Notes: a model not told the origin generated them from the letters alone. A stretch of DNA of 64,000 nucleotides from Oreohelix idahoensis (GCA_024509875.1 JAMPIV010008515.1:248001-312000); one strand, 5' to 3'. Counted from the first letter of the stretch, positions 21,241 to 34,052 are shown. Numbers and translations: made by a program.

Positions 21241-23130
21241 AACTTGTCAAGGAGAGCAGCACTCTCTCTAGGTGGAACTACAAGAAGGCAGACTGGACAA
21301 TGTACCAGCATCGTACTAGTATACTGGCTAGAGATCTGACTGTAGACAAAGACATCAATAAGCTAGTCGACGAATTCAGCAGTTGCATATTACAGGCTGC
21401 TCGTGAAACAATACCTAGAGGGGCTCGTAAGCACTACAAACCATATTGGAATAGTGAACTAGAGCAGCTGCACAACGACGTGGAAACATCTCGAAAGCAG
21501 GCAGAGACCAGTCCATGCCAAGAACACCACAATAACTACCAGCAAGCTAAGGCCAAATTTCAAAGGGCCAAGTTGCAGGCCAGGCGAAGAAGCTGGAAGG
21601 AGAAAACAGAGTCCTTGAATTTCGAAAGAGATACAAGGAAACTGTGGAAGCTGATAAAACAACTTAACGATGAAGGTACAGGGAGAAACTCAAGGATTGC
21701 TCTGTACAAAGATGGAAACATCCTCATGGGAAAACAGGCAGCTGATCACTTTGCAGACTCCTTCGCTAAAGACAACAACATCGAAGTTAGCCCAGAGAAG
21801 CAACAGGAGACTCGTGAGAAACAACAATAAGCAGGACGAGATGGAACCATACCTGAAGTTATGGAGGCACCAATCACATTCAGAGAACTGGAGCTTGCAA
21901 TATCCAAATTGAAAATGAGGAAGTCGCCAGGAGTTGATGGAGGGTCCAATGAAATGATTAAGAACTTGGGAACCGCAGCAAAAACAAAGCTGCTGCAGAT
22001 CTTCAATATCTGTTGGAACTCAGGCAGAGTTCCACAGACCTGGAGGGAAGCAATCATGATACCACTGCTAAAACCAGAAAAAGACAGTTCCACTGCCTCC
22101 AGCTACAGACCAATCAGCCTTACAAGCTGCTTCTGCAAAACAGTGGAACGTATCATCAACCTCAGGCTACAGTGGTACCTTGAAAGTGAAAACCTTCTTG
22201 TACCACAGCAGGCGGGCTTTAGGCAGTGTTATTCTACCAAAGATCAGGCAACTTACCTTTCCCAGGAGATTGAGGATGCGTTCCAAGATAAGAAACTGGT
22301 ACTAGCAACATGGATAGATCTAAGGAAAGCATTTGACAAGGTTTGGAAAGAAGGGCTTCTGAAGAAACTGAGAAATTGTAGAGTGAATGGTAAGATGTAC
22401 AAATGGGTGAAAGCATACTTGCATAACAGAAGAGCCCGAGTACAACTAGATGGCCTCAAGAGTAAGAAAGTTCTACTGCGTCATGGCGTCCCTCAGGGAG
22501 GGGTTCTGTCCCCCACACTTTTCCTAGTCTACATCAACGACCTGGTTGCTGAACTACCACATGGAACGAAAGTGGCAATGTACGCTGATGACCTGGTAAT
22601 ATGGTGCACAGATGAGCATGCAACAGTGGCCAACAAACTGCTACAAAGAGCTATAGATGCCTTAACCTAATGGGCAAATAGATGGTGTGTCAGCATCAAC
22701 ACAGACAAGTGCAGCACTACGCTCTTCACCCTCTCTCCCAAACAAAAAGCTGGTGTCATCACGATAAACAAAGAGCTCCTGAGAGAAGATAAACAACCCA
22801 CCTATCTCGGAGTTACATTCGATGATAGGCTGACATGGAAGCAGCACATCAACAAGGCAGCAACAAAGGCCAGGAGGAAGTTAGCCATCCTGAGAAAACT
22901 AAGTGGAACCACATGAGGAGCCAGCGGGAAAATACTTAGTAAAGTTTACCAGCAGGGCATACGACCACACCTGGAATATGGGTCTGCTGCGTGGTGTCCA
23001 GCATCAAACACCACATTACAAGAACTAGATAAGGTGCAAAACCAGGCGCTTAGGGTCATCATGGGAGCAATGAAATCAACTCCTATAATGGAGATGGAGA
23101 AATGGGGAGGATACAAGCACTGAGAGAACG
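21162..23130 (+). pseudogene. LINE D reverse transcriptase
   Basis: One reading frame, with a single TAA at 21,828-21,830, covers the linker (ARETIPRGARKHYKPYW) and the polymerase: KSPGVDGGSNEM, SYRPISLTSC, QQAGFRQCYSTKD, motif A IDLRKAFDKVW, motif B HGVPQGGVLSPTLF and motif C YADDLVIW. It stops at TAA 22,668-22,670, after which the thumb continues (YLGVTFDDRLTW, IRPHLEYGSAAW, RVIMGAMKSTPI) with more stops. Catalytic aspartates are intact. The architecture (endonuclease, RT, RNase H) is that of the I/Jockey-type LINE groups. Confidence 0.85.
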
Positions 23131-23459
23131 CAGAGACACGAAAGTGTTAACACAGGCAGAAAAGTTCCTCTGTATGCCGAGCCATCCAATGAAGGACATA
23201 TTCTAAAACCTAGCAATGGGACGACTGAAAAGAAGCAGCTTTATCCACCAGGCCAAACGATTTCGTAGACAAACTCAAACCTGCCTGAAGTTAACAGCCC
23301 CTAAAGTCTGTGCCAGAACAAACCACTTGGAGAGAGGAGCCTGGACTACCAGTACACATCCAGACAAAAGTGAAAGGAATATTCGACAGGGATGAACAGA
23401 ACAGCATGCAACGTAAGACAGTCACTCTCAGTTTCCTGGATGATGAATACCCATAGGAC

Positions 23460-24261
23460 CTATGGGTCAGAGTATACACGGATGGGTCAGCACAGAATGC
23501 AGTAAAGAATGGAGGAGCAGGAGTGTACATAGAATACCCAAACAACACTAAGGATACGGTCAGAGTACCAACAGGGAAATTCTGTAACAACTATGATGTA
23601 GAAGTCCAGGCAATCAAGGTGGCAACTGAGAAACTATTGAACACCAATCTCGGTCCACAACCTGTAGTATTCCTGACAGATGCAAGATCAGCACTCCAAG
23701 CACTTCAGTCCAGAAAATTGCCAGGTATACAAGCCCTACTTTCTGAACTGTGCAACCAGCGCAGGGTCGCCATGCAGTGGATACCGTCTCATTGTGGAAT
23801 ACCAGGAAACGAGAGAGCAGACGGACTTGCTAAAGAAGGTGCAGCAGACGAGCAACCGGATGTACCAGTTACGTACCATCAGAAGAAAAAGATGATCAAA
23901 TCAATCAGAAAGCCACCAACACAGGATGACTTCCAAGCTATGAACAGATCAGAACAAACTGTCATTCTGCGCCTCAGAACAGGACACAACCGCCTCCGCA
24001 GCCACATGTATACAAAATTCAAGATTGGCAATTCAGCCATGTGTACATGTGGACAGGCATCCCAGACTGCGGAGCACGTACTTCAAGATTGCCCCGAATA
24101 TGATATATTGAGGCAAACCCACCGGCCCAGAGAAACAACACTGGAAGCAAAACTATACGGACCTCTGTATGAACTACAAAAGACAGTGAAGTTTATACAA
24201 GAAACAACATTGCTGATATAGACAATATATTTCAAGCGAACGAAAGAAGAAGAAGAAGAAG
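23460..24261 (+). pseudogene. LINE D RNase H, C-terminal zinc motif and tail
   Basis: RNase H motifs are VYTDGSAQNAV (D), YDVEVQAIKVA (E), FLTDARSALQAL (D) and WIPSHCGIPGNERAD (late D). A conserved tail follows (RLRTGHNRLRSHMY and CTCGQASQTAEHVLQDC, CXCX7HX4C). The open frame 23,523-24,221 ends just before a GAAAGAAGAAGAAGAA tail at 24,240-24,261, where element A resumes. This defines the 3' end of LINE D. Confidence 0.85.
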
Positions 24262-25036
24262 TGATTCTTGGTAGCAGCATGTCCGTGGACTGTCATCACT
24301 TCTGGCATGTCTTAGATTGCATAATCTAACAGCTAGACCCACAAAAGTCAAAATCTGGTTCCACGACCTTGGATTTCTAGGATATAGAGTAGGTGGGGGA
24401 ATGCTCAAACCAGAAGACACTACTGTAACGAAGATTATGAATCTCCAAATTCCTACTAGCAAAAAACAAGTACGCAGTCTCTTGGGGTTGATCAATTTTT
24501 ACCATAGATTCATTCCCCAGTTCTCGTCATTGTCTGCCACTCTCTCCTCATTAACGCGCAAAGGTATGCCTAATAGAGTGGTATGGACGGATGAGTGCGA
24601 TGTGGCATTACAAATGATAAAATGTATTTTCTCCAAACAACCAATTTTGATGCTACCTAACGTACATCTTCCATTTGTCCTCAGGACAGATGCGTCCTCT
24701 GTGGGCATAGAAGGATGCCTAATGCAAGAACACCAAAACACTCTGCATCCGGTCTTATATACAAGTCGGAAATTATTACCAGCAGAGACCAGATATGCTA
24801 CCATCGAGAGAGAATGCCTAGCCATTGTATGGTGTGTTGCGAAGCTTTCCAAGTATCTGATGGGAGCTCATTTATTTCTTAACACAGATCATAAACCTTT
24901 AGCATATATGAGGACGGCAAAATCGCCAAACAGCCGGTTAACAAGATGGTACCTACTGCTACAACAATATGACTTTTCTGTAATACCTCTTGAGGGAAAA
25001 TCCAATGTGTTGGCGGATGCTTTATCCCGTCTATAA
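24262..25036 (+). pseudogene. Element A RT C-terminus and RNase H
   Basis: A gypsy-type frame from HNLTARPTK and LGFLGYRVGG through LGLINFYHRFIP to an RNase H with LRTDASSVGI (D), ERECLAIVW (E), NTDHKPLAYM (D) and VLADALSRL (D). It is collinear with residues 380-620 of element C's pol. The RT fingers and palm, including the Y/FxDD motif, are absent: the sequence upstream is LINE D. Insertion of D was therefore accompanied by, or followed, deletion of about 250 codons. This RNase H appears intact. Confidence 0.85.
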
Positions 25037-25181
25037 CTTATAATATGTTCACAGAGAGATTTTTCATGAGACCATTTTGGATGATATTATGTTATGCTAA
25101 TTTACCTGTAGTTAGATGTAATACACTCTTTTATTGTTCCAGGCATTTGCCTTACTCTATGAGAAAACTGTGTATTCTTCT

Positions 25182-25192
25182 GGAGAAGGGGG
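25182..25192 (+). promoter_or_regulatory. Polypurine tract of element A
   Basis: GGAGAAGGGGG lies four bases before the 3' LTR, the expected plus-strand primer position. Confidence 0.75.
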
Positions 25193-25196
25193 TAGA

Positions 25197-25853
25197 TGTC
25201 ACATGATGATGATGATATCAGTGTAATGTAGATGTCACATAATGATGATGATGATGTCAGTATAATACAGACATCGAGCATATGTTGTAATGATGATGAT
25301 GATATCAGTGTAATACAATTATCAAGCGTATATTGTATTGATGATGATGATGAGTACGCTGATGATGATTATGGTCAGTGTGTGTGTGTGTGTGTGTAAG
25401 CAAATTATAAAATAAGAGCGGTTGTTTGTGTGAACAGTAAATTGCGCAGGCCTTTGTGTATGTTAAGTGCGAATGAAAAGTGGTCAGTCTGGTTTTACGT
25501 GAGTTTGCCTCGTGCAAGATTGTGGGTAAAAACACGGGAGAATAGTTCAAGGTGCGAAGTGGTTAGTTTTCTGACTGGAAGGTTGCGTGTAGAGGAGAAG
25601 ATTGCTAGATGTCATGGCTGGATCTTGTTGTTTAATCCTGAAGGAAGAATTATGAATTATTACCTTGGATATTTGTATTTCATATAATGTTTGTGTTTCA
25701 TGACATTTCCGTAATACAGTGTTCAGTTTGGGACTAAATTTCGGTGTTGATTGGTTTACTCAGGAATGGATGTGTCAATTATGGTGTAAGAAGATAGTAA
25801 GCACCTTTGAGGATTAATTACTGCCACAGCATGCATCCCCACAGCATGTGTCA
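25197..25853 (+). mobile_element. LTR element A, 3' LTR
   Basis: A 657-bp partner of 2,840-3,504, TGTCACATG to CATGTGTCA. It carries the same GATGAT repeats and GT run. It lacks about 13 bp present in the left LTR near 3,222 and differs at a number of scattered bases. The two LTRs are 22 kb apart because of nested insertions. Confidence 0.85.
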
Positions 25854-26350
25854 ATTATTAATTTATGAGGAGAGTTGTTAGAGAAGAATTCCAGAGCTTT
25901 CAGAACTGCTACCATCTCTGCCGTGAAAATAGATGTATTGTCGGTTAAACTCTATCATTTCACCATTTGCCACATGGGCATATACATTCTTATCCCCAAT
26001 TTGTTATCGTTTCTCTTAGATCCATCTGTGTACACTGTAAAACTGTCCTTTGACATTTGTTGAATATTTTTCCTGGCTTCGTTTTTGATAGTTGCAATAT
26101 CAAGTGTTTTACTGCCAAGTGGTAGTCTGTATCTGGTTTTTTTAGTTCCCAGGGTGATACCAATGGCTTGTGTTTACTACTGTTATTAATTGATGCATTT
26201 AAGGCATCCAATTGTACTAGCTCCTCCATGCATTTCCAACCTGTCGGGTATCCACGGGTATTCATGAACTTGTTCTGAGTTGTGAATTGATATCTAGCAA
26301 ATACTGGAAAAGCGGGATGAGTCTTGGCCAACCTAATTTTGGTCATGTAA
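25854..26350 (-). pseudogene. LINE E, 5' part
   Basis: The minus strand encodes the region before and at the start of RNase H: MTKIRLAKTHPAF, then WELKKPDTDYHL, and IFTAEMVAVLKALEFF with SNNSPHKL. The last residues connect to 2,839 after removing element A. It aligns well with LINE F (27,674-28,330). The homology stops near 26,350-26,375, so E is 5' truncated. Stops are present within the RNase H start. Confidence 0.8.
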
Positions 26351-26375
26351 TTTAGTCTTAGGAACCTCTGCTATA

Positions 26376-26787
26376 AGGTATGTGAGAAACTGAGGCGAGC
26401 AAAGTTAGGGAGGGCGGTGGGTTCGGGCTTGTTCAGGCTGCATACTCCTCTTAAGCGCTTTGGTCAGGGCCCTGTATTTTCGAAACGTTTTCACATATAC
26501 GTGTGATATTGAGAGATGTTAAATTTAGCCTGTCAAATCCTCAACCAACCCCTTACTACTCAACTCCCTATTAACTCATTGGCCACTTAATTTCTCGCAA
26601 CGCCCCCCAAGGGGCAGTACTGCTTACTCTGAGAACCACTGAAATTTACAATACAACGAATACTCCTGTTAGGGGAGGTCAATCTATACACAAAACGCCC
26701 AAGTTGTAAAGTTAGATCTGTTCCCTTCTGCTGTTTTATGCCTCTAAATTATAGCCAAACCGTAAGGTCTATATGTTTGGACATGCG
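26376..26787. other. Unassigned stretch
   Basis: There is no open frame or element I can name. It contains a GC-richer piece around 26,400-26,640 and then AT-rich sequence up to the T run that marks the end of LINE F. Confidence 0.4.
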
Positions 26788-28640
26788 TTTTTTTGTTTTT
26801 TTTTAAATAATGATGAAAAATATCCCGTTCAACCTCTGATGAGTTATAATTAGGATATATATAATTTTAAATTCCAAATAATATGAACAACTGCCGATGT
26901 GGGACAGTGGCATCATACCTGTCAAATCATTGTAGCCTAAATGGGGCAAATCACAATTAGCCTACCAATTGTGCTTGTATGTTTTAAAAAAAGCAAAAAA
27001 ACCCATCAAACAAAAACGAGATAAAACCGAACAAAATCAAACAGAAACTCCAAACAATAATAATATTAAGGGGTGCAAAGGGCTGGTGGTTCCAGTTATA
27101 TAACTAACTTTAACGGATATTTAATTGACTTTCACCTGTTAATAGTCATATGTAGGCCCTATTGTAAAACAGCATCAGACCTTCACATTCCCAATTACTA
27201 TATATTAACTTTTGTTCTTGTTAAATACTGTTTGACTATATTATGCAGTTCCCTAGGTCTGTCTATTCTTAACACCTCTTCTATATTTAGGCCAAGGTAA
27301 ATTTGATGCCTGCAAATATCTAATATTGGTATTCTCATTTGTTCGTACCTCTTACATTTCAACAAGAAATGCTCAGTATTATTGTCTTGAAGACATCCTG
27401 CACAGTAAGGTTCTTCTATTCTGAAATAACCTTTTCCCAGCTGCAGTCTGAGAAGTTTCTTATTACTGAGAATTTTCAATGCTCTAGGTATATTTTCTTG
27501 TTGGAGCCTTGAACTTCTTATATGCTTGTCTTCCTTTCAGATTTCTATCCCACTCTGCTTTCCATTCATCTGTTATTAAATTTTTAATTAAGCTCTTAAT
27601 CTCTGATTTACTCATCCCTACATTTATTAGATTTTTATCAGATCTACCTTTCTTGGCTTCTTTATCTGCCTTTTCATTTCCCTCTATACCAACATGTGAA
27701 GGTATCCAAGCAATTAAGATTGAACATCCTCTGGAATATAAGTATGAGGTATGTAGTAACCAGAAATGTCTTCTCCGCCATATCATGTCTACTGCATTCT
27801 AGTATGTTTCTAAGTATTTTAATTGTTGAAACAGAGTCAGTTAAAATTGTTAGTTTCTTGGGAGGGTTATTAGAGAATGTATCGAGTTCTTTTAGTATTG
27901 GCACCATCTCTGCAGTGAAAATTGATATATTTTCTGTGATTCTATACGCTTTTGCCAATTTCCATATTGAAATATATATATTCCTATCCCCAATTTGCCA
28001 TCCTCTCCCTTGGATCCATCTGTGTATACAGTAATGCTGTCTTTTGATAGTTGTTGTATGTATTTATTGGCTGTGTTTTTAATATTTTCTTTATTATTTC
28101 TGTTAGGTGGTAGTCTGTGTCTGGTTTCTTGATTTCCCAGGGTGGAAGTACTGTTTTGTATTCACAACTGTTGTTATTTGATGTAATTAAAGTACCCAGA
28201 TGGACAAATCCTCCATACATTTCCATCCTGTAGGGTATCTTTAGGTATTTATTGGATTGGCCTGAGTTGTTAGTTGACATCTGGTAAAAGCTGTATGTGC
28301 TGGGTGAGACTTATCTAACATATCTTTGTTCATGTAATGTAGCCTTAACTCCTTTCTCCATAGAATTCCTAAAGTCATCTCTAGAGCTCCCATTGATGTT
28401 GATCTGATTGCATCTGTTATTGTACATACTGAATTCTGTCTAATTTAATCTTGTTACTGTGTGCGGCAGAGTCATATATTATACTTCCATAATCTATTTT
28501 TCTTCTAATAAAAGATTTATAAAAAGTGAGCATTGTCTTAGTGCTTGCACCCCATCCATTACCTTTCAAATATCTTAACAAGTTAGTCAATCCTCTGCAA
28601 GTCTCCACTAGTTTATCATGCATCCCAAATATAACCAACA
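26788..28640 (-). pseudogene. LINE F (same family as E), 5' truncated
   Basis: From right to left: RT thumb (MVIFGMHDKLVETCRGL, YKSFIRRKIDYGSIIYD), the spacer with WEIKKPDTDYHL, RNase H (IFTAEMVPILKELDTF, ILTDSVSTIKIL, WIPSHVGIEGNEKADKEA), the C-terminal zinc motif (CAGC...HFLLKC) and a 3' UTR ending at a T run (26,788-26,804). The frame is broken by stops and shifts (27,198-27,479; 27,484-27,786; 27,674-27,958; 27,984-28,280; 28,417-28,638). No palm or endonuclease is left, so it is 5' truncated. It is the best in-window relative of LINE E. Confidence 0.85.
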
Positions 28641-29532
28641 GACCCTGTGTCTAGGTTAAAAGGTTAGGACAAGGCAAAATTTTATGTTTAAACAATTCTT
28701 CTGTGCCTTTGTCAACTTTGGTCAAGAGCCAAGTCAGGGCTACCCATTTACAGCTGGGTAGACTTAAGAGTGGCACTATATGGTTTCATATACTTGAGAC
28801 CTTTTGCCAGCTCGATTGTTGACATTTCAAGGCTTCTACTTTGGAACTCTGCTCCAGAATTGTACGAAGATGATGAAATGTGAAGAAACAACACAGATAA
28901 AACAGGAACTAGAATATGAGGTATGGTAGTTTAAGAAAAGTAGACATATGCCACCATGATGGCCAAGTGGATATCAATACATGCACATGTTGCCTCAGTA
29001 ATTAAAATAAAAATTGCCTCTAACGCTAAACTTAACTTCAACCCAACCACCGGTTTGAGCTTTTTCAAATAAAAATAAAAATGACTCAAAGCATTAACAT
29101 TAACTCAAACCTAGGTTGAAATGAGGAAGAGTGTGCTTGAGAAGATAATGTTTCTAAAATGAAATATTGTAAAAAAAATTATTTTTATCGAATAAAAGGT
29201 CAGTAATTAAACTAGTAAAAGGGCTAAAAATTGATAGGCCTATTAGTATTTTACATTATTATTTGTAGTGATTGGTGCGATTGCTCAATAAGTATGATTG
29301 TGGCTATAAGCAGTGTTAAATCAAAGGTTGAAACGAAGAACAGCAGGCTATCCTGTCGATAGGGCCTTAGAAAAGAAAGTCAGAGACCCAGTTAAAAGGG
29401 GTAAAGGCAAGGGTTAGGCTTAGATATCATAAACCCTAATATGAATCATAACCCTAACAACCTAGGTGACTTACTAGGATTACATCGAAGAGCATGGCCC
29501 ACTGTTCATCATTTCAACATATGAATTAGCTT
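28641..29532. other. Unassigned, with a SINE-like scrap
   Basis: No coding sequence. At 28,741-28,763 it has tacccatttacagctgggta, a small hairpin also present in the SINE at 43,270, so a SINE fragment is likely. The rest is AT-rich with no recognised feature. Confidence 0.5.
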
Positions 29533-29544
29533 ATACATGATGTT
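29533..29544. repeat. Target-site duplication of LINE G, left copy
   Basis: atacatgatgtt, repeated exactly at 34,053-34,064 after the CAA-repeat tail. The 12-bp direct repeat sets both ends of LINE G. Confidence 0.85.
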
Positions 29545-30248
29545 GGGGTCTATGTAGGGTTCGGGCTCTGATGTCCCACCTACATCAATGGATGTTGATG
29601 CGAACACACAGCCTCTCATATCCAGGTGCAGTGAGCGCCGCGGAAGCTATTGTCTTGTAGTAAGCTCCTAGCATATGGCCTCTCCTGTACAAATGTGTCC
29701 ATAGCAGCACCTTCACGTGGTGACCCCGTTTTCACAGAGTTTGCTATGGGGGCGACCGAGTGCCTGGCGGTATAACTGGGTCGGGAGTTGTTTGGGACTC
29801 CTCCTAAGGTGTAGGCGCAATACACCGGCGAGTGGACCATGCTCTGGTCAACACCAACCCAAACCCCACTCATGGGTTAAATGCTACCTTCTCTCTTCTC
29901 TACTTGCCTATCAATCTTTCTTTGTCCAATCCACGATACACCTCACCAAGGATTCTGAAGCGGTGATGGTAAAAGATAGGTCTTTACCTAGAAGGGATCC
30001 GGGCCCTGCCCTATGTCCCAGCTGCAGCAAGATTGCCATGCGACCTGACATTGCACCCATCGTCAGATTTTGTCCAACTCCTGAGACATGGGAAGCAAAG
30101 CCACTAAAACTCAATGGAAATTTAGAACCGCTGTGCTCGGGGAAAATCGTGAAGGCATAGGATGCAGGACGTGACACAGCCACAGCAAAAGCTCAGCCAC
30201 AGAACGAAAAATGAGGCCTGCATCGTGAGTGCTTGTGACTAGCGGGGA
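29545..30248 (+). mobile_element. LINE G 5' region
   Basis: The GC-rich leader of LINE G. It contains an open frame at 29,717-30,160 (147 codons) in which I see no ORF1 RNA-binding domain beyond a cysteine cluster near its end (CPSCSK). It could be a decayed ORF1 or only a UTR. It is supported as element sequence by the target duplications that bracket the whole unit. Confidence 0.5.
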
Positions 30249-31150
30249 ATGCATCTCTGTGAACCCCACCTGAACCCCCAGAGCGAAGTGATCTTTAGAG
30301 CCAAAAAGGTGAGTGGCCAAGCAAATCAGCCCAATACTCATGGAGGAAGACACATCCGTTGCATTCTTTGGGAGGGAGATGTCTGCAGCAAACACCCAAT
30401 ACCTCCAATGCCAGTCAAACAACATATTCCATACGAGCTCGGGCATCGCCTCAGTTACCAAGGCCCGCGCAAGAGAGATAAATCCCCTGCTCCTTGTGAA
30501 AAGTCAGCGAAGGGGAACCTTAACATTTTACAGCTAAATATAGCTGGACTACAGAACAAGACAATTGAGCTTACAAAAATATTACACGAACATCAAGTAC
30601 AAGTAGCCCTTCTGCAGGAAACAATACTCCCACGGAGACAAATTAACATCATGGGTTATACACAGTACAAATGTGAATGCCTGAAGTGCCAAGGCATCAT
30701 GACCTTAATCAGGAATGATACCCAAGCCATAGTAACCAACAACCCTGCGGGGGATATCGACCACCAAGTAATAAAGCTATGGGGCAAAGATAGCACCAAG
30801 TACACACCATTTACTGTCCCCCGACCTCATCAAAAGGTCTGCCTGAGTTCGATCCCATACTAAAGAAAACTGTCGTAGCTGGTGATTTTAATGCTCACAT
30901 TCCTGCTCTAGGATACAGGCGGTTTAACAGTAGGGGTCTAGAGGTTGAGGAGCTGTGCAGCAGTACCAACTTAATGCTGCTGCAGAACTTGGAAACTCCA
31001 CCAACACTCCTACACAGGGCACACGGCTCGACCAGCCGGCCAGATCTGACATTTGTTTCAGCTGACATAGTAGAAAATAGTATCATCAAAGTCTTAGAAG
31101 ACGTGGGAAGTGACCACCGCCCTGTTTTAACAACTATTTTAACACCACAG
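30249..31150 (+). pseudogene. LINE G endonuclease
   Basis: APE-type endonuclease motifs are LNILQLNIAGLQNK (N), VALLQETILP (E), VVAGDFNAHIPALG (D, N), STSRPDLTFVSA and GSDHRPVLTT (D, H). A frameshift near 30,835-30,860 separates the first half (open to 30,863) from the second (in frame with 30,974-31,951). All catalytic motifs are recognisable, so one shift is the main damage in this domain. Confidence 0.85.
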
Positions 31151-32560
31151 AAGACACAGAAGTCCCTGTGTAAACCATCCTGGAACTTCAGGAAAGCAGA
31201 CTGGGACCGCTACGGCCGAGAAACTGACGCTGGGTTCAGTCAAATCATTAGAACTGATAACATTAATACTACATACAACAACATGTGTACCACAATCCTA
31301 ACAGCTGCCAAAAAGTGCATCCCAAGGGGGAAGCATAAGAAGTATAAACCTTACTGGACATCTGAACTAGCTGAAGCAGTCAAAGAAAGGAGAAAAGCTA
31401 GAAAGAAGGCTGAAAAATACCCTACCACCCTAAATAAAACAGAGTACAACAGGTGGACAGCAAAAGTAAGGTATGTCACCAAGAAGAATAAACGGGAGAC
31501 TTGGAAAGAAAATTGCAACAAATTAGATTTAAAAAGAGAAGGGAACAAAGTTTGGAGACTCCTCAGTAATCTCGAGGGAAGCAAGAAAAAGACAAACCCA
31601 ACACCCATGGTGGATGAAAGTGGTGATGAAGTAACATCAAGCAGCAAGAAAGCCGATGTCTTCAACAATTTTTATGCCAGTGTAAATAAAACACAACAGA
31701 GAAAGAAACTAGACAAAATGCTCCTAAAGAACACATCCACGCGTAACATAGATCAGACCAATATTGCTGCGTTCGATGATCCGTTCCGTCCGCAAGAACT
31801 GAGAATGGCACTACGGAAACTGGCCAAAAATAAAGCTCCAGGACCAGATAAAATTAAAAATGAGATGATTTGTCAACTAGGGCCAAAGGCAAAAGAGACA
31901 CTTCTATGGTTCATCAATAGAACGTGGAACAGCTACCATCAGCATGGCTGACAGCAACCATCTTGCCTATATTGAAGAAAGGGAAACCACCAGGAACACC
32001 AAGAAGCTATAGGCCCATATCCCTCACTTCATGCTTGGGCAAGCTGGTCGAGAGAATGGTAAACAGGGAATAGGAGGGAAAATGATTAGATGGATACAGG
32101 CCTTCCTAACAAATAGAACCATAGCTACCAACTATGCCGGTGCAATTTCACGGAAAAGAACGCTGGAAGAAGGACTGCCTCAAGGCTCTCCTTTAAGTTG
32201 CACCCTTTTCCTCATCTTCATTAATGACCTTGCCAAACATCTGAATGTGTCGAAGGCGCTGTTTGCTGATGACCTTGCCATCTGGACTACTGACAAATAT
32301 CCCATCCTGGCAAAAGCCAAGATCAACAGAGCTCTCCTTACAATGTCAGTATATTGTGAGCTGTGGAAACTTAAAATCAATACGCAGAAAACTGTATACA
32401 CCACTTTCTCCCGCAGCCACAAAATAGCAAAAAAGACACATCAACATCAAACTGAGTGGGGAAACACTAACAAAAGAAGAGCACCCAGTCTATCTAGGAG
32501 TAAAACTGGACAGACAATTGAAACTAGATGGACACATCCACAACCTCAGGGGAAAAGCAT
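31150..32560 (+). pseudogene. LINE G reverse transcriptase, internally deleted
   Basis: The linker (KADWDRYGRETDAG, KYKPYWTSEL) and fingers (KNKAPGPDKIKNEM) are open to 31,951. After a shift, YRPISLTSCLGKLVERMV runs straight into MIRWIQAFLTNRT. The segment that should carry QAGFR and motif A (FDxVW) is missing, an estimated 70-90 codons. Motif B (GLPQGSPLSCTLF) and motif C (LFADDLAIW) follow. Without motif A the polymerase cannot work. Confidence 0.85.
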
Positions 32561-34052
32561 GTAAGCGCCTAAACCTCATCAAACGGCTAGCTAGTACAAA
32601 TTGGGGAGCGGATAAACAAACCCTTCGTCAACTATATCTTGGCTATGTGAGATCAGCGATAGACTATAACCTCCCCCTCCAGACCATTGTGAGTACTAAT
32701 ACCATCTCAGCTCTGGACCGTGTGCAGAACCAAGCTCTCAGGTTAATTTGCGGAGGGATGAGATCAACACCCACAGCCGTATGTGAGATAGATGCCAATA
32801 TAGAGCCGCTGGATATCAGGCGTAAAAGAGCATTGACTGAAGCTGTAGAAAGATACAGGAGACAAGAGAAAGACCACCCAAACAAAGTACTTATTGACAC
32901 TTGGAAACAAACACGAAGACTGAAACAACTATCTCTCCTGGACATAGCCAAAGAGGAAAATGATAAACACCATCTCCCGCAAGAGAGAGAATTGGAAAAC
33001 AAATACTTTGGACCACCCCCTTGGGAAAACTTCCATCAACCAACTGTCAAAACACAACTGATAGATGAAACGGCCAACAAGGAAACACTACCGACAATCT
33101 TGAAGACGTGTGCCTTGGAGACCATAAACAGCTACCCAACGTCAGCAATACAGGCCTACACAGATGGTTCAGCTTTCAAGACCACCTCTTTTGCAGGATA
33201 CGGCGTCTGCATATGGTACCTGGATGGATCCTCTTATGAGTTCTGTGACTCCTGTGGTGAGAATTGTTCAAATTATGAAGCGGAGGCTGAGGCCATCAAG
33301 ACAGCCATTGAATTACTACACCAACAGTTTGACCTTATGGAACGAAAGCCATCAGATATAGTGATCTTCAGTGACTCCATGTCTGTTCTGGAAGCACTTA
33401 AACAGACTCCATATGAAAACAAAGACATTTTTCTTATAGGAAGAGCAGTTCACAACTTGATCACAGCCTACTCCATCAGTGTAACCCTACGGTGGATCCC
33501 TTGACACAGTGATCTAACTGGAAATGAGACAGCTGATAGACTTGCAAAAGCAGGAGCCTCTAAACAACAAAAGGACAGACCCTGCAGCATGAGAACAGTC
33601 AAACAGATTCTCAGAAACAACACAAGGGAAATCTGGCTGAACAGATGGGCGAACGGGCCGACTGGCCGAAATGTCTTTAATGAAATGACCTGCCCAAAAG
33701 ACAACGACAACATAAACAGACTCAGCAGGAGAAATCAAAGTCTTATCTTTCAGTTCCGAACAGGACACGCCAGAGTCAATAGCCATCTAAATTGTATCAA
33801 CCCTCAGCACCTACCCATGTGTAGACACTGCTCTCATCCCTATGAAACAACCAGACACCTCCTCATGGAGTGTCCATCACTCACAAATGCTAGGAAAAAA
33901 CTTTTACAGACACCTCTGACAGTCACCAACTCACTATATGGAACGTTAAAACAACTGCAGAAAACCTGCACTTTTTTAAGAATGGCATTGGGCTGCCAAG
34001 AGTAGATATGCTCAGCAGCTATGGGATATCGACAACAACAACAACAACAACA
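32518..34052 (+). pseudogene. LINE G thumb, RNase H, zinc tail and 3' end
   Basis: The open frame 32,518-33,504 carries the thumb (YLGYVRSAIDYNL, QALRLICGGMRSTP) and RNase H with AYTDGSAFKT (D), NYEAEAEAI (E) and IFSDSMSVLEAL (D). A TGA at 33,502-33,504 falls in WIP-HSDLTGNETADRL. The same frame then continues to 34,005 with FRTGHARVNSHL and CRHC...HLLMEC (CX2CX8HX4C). The element ends in a CAACAACAA tail at 34,031-34,052. RNase H plus zinc tail matches LINE D and degraded LINE L. Confidence 0.85.

Noticed and set aside
29616..30183. Overlapping frames on both strands as host genes
   Set aside because: They lie in the GC-rich 5' region of LINE G, between its target duplications, and carry no known domain.
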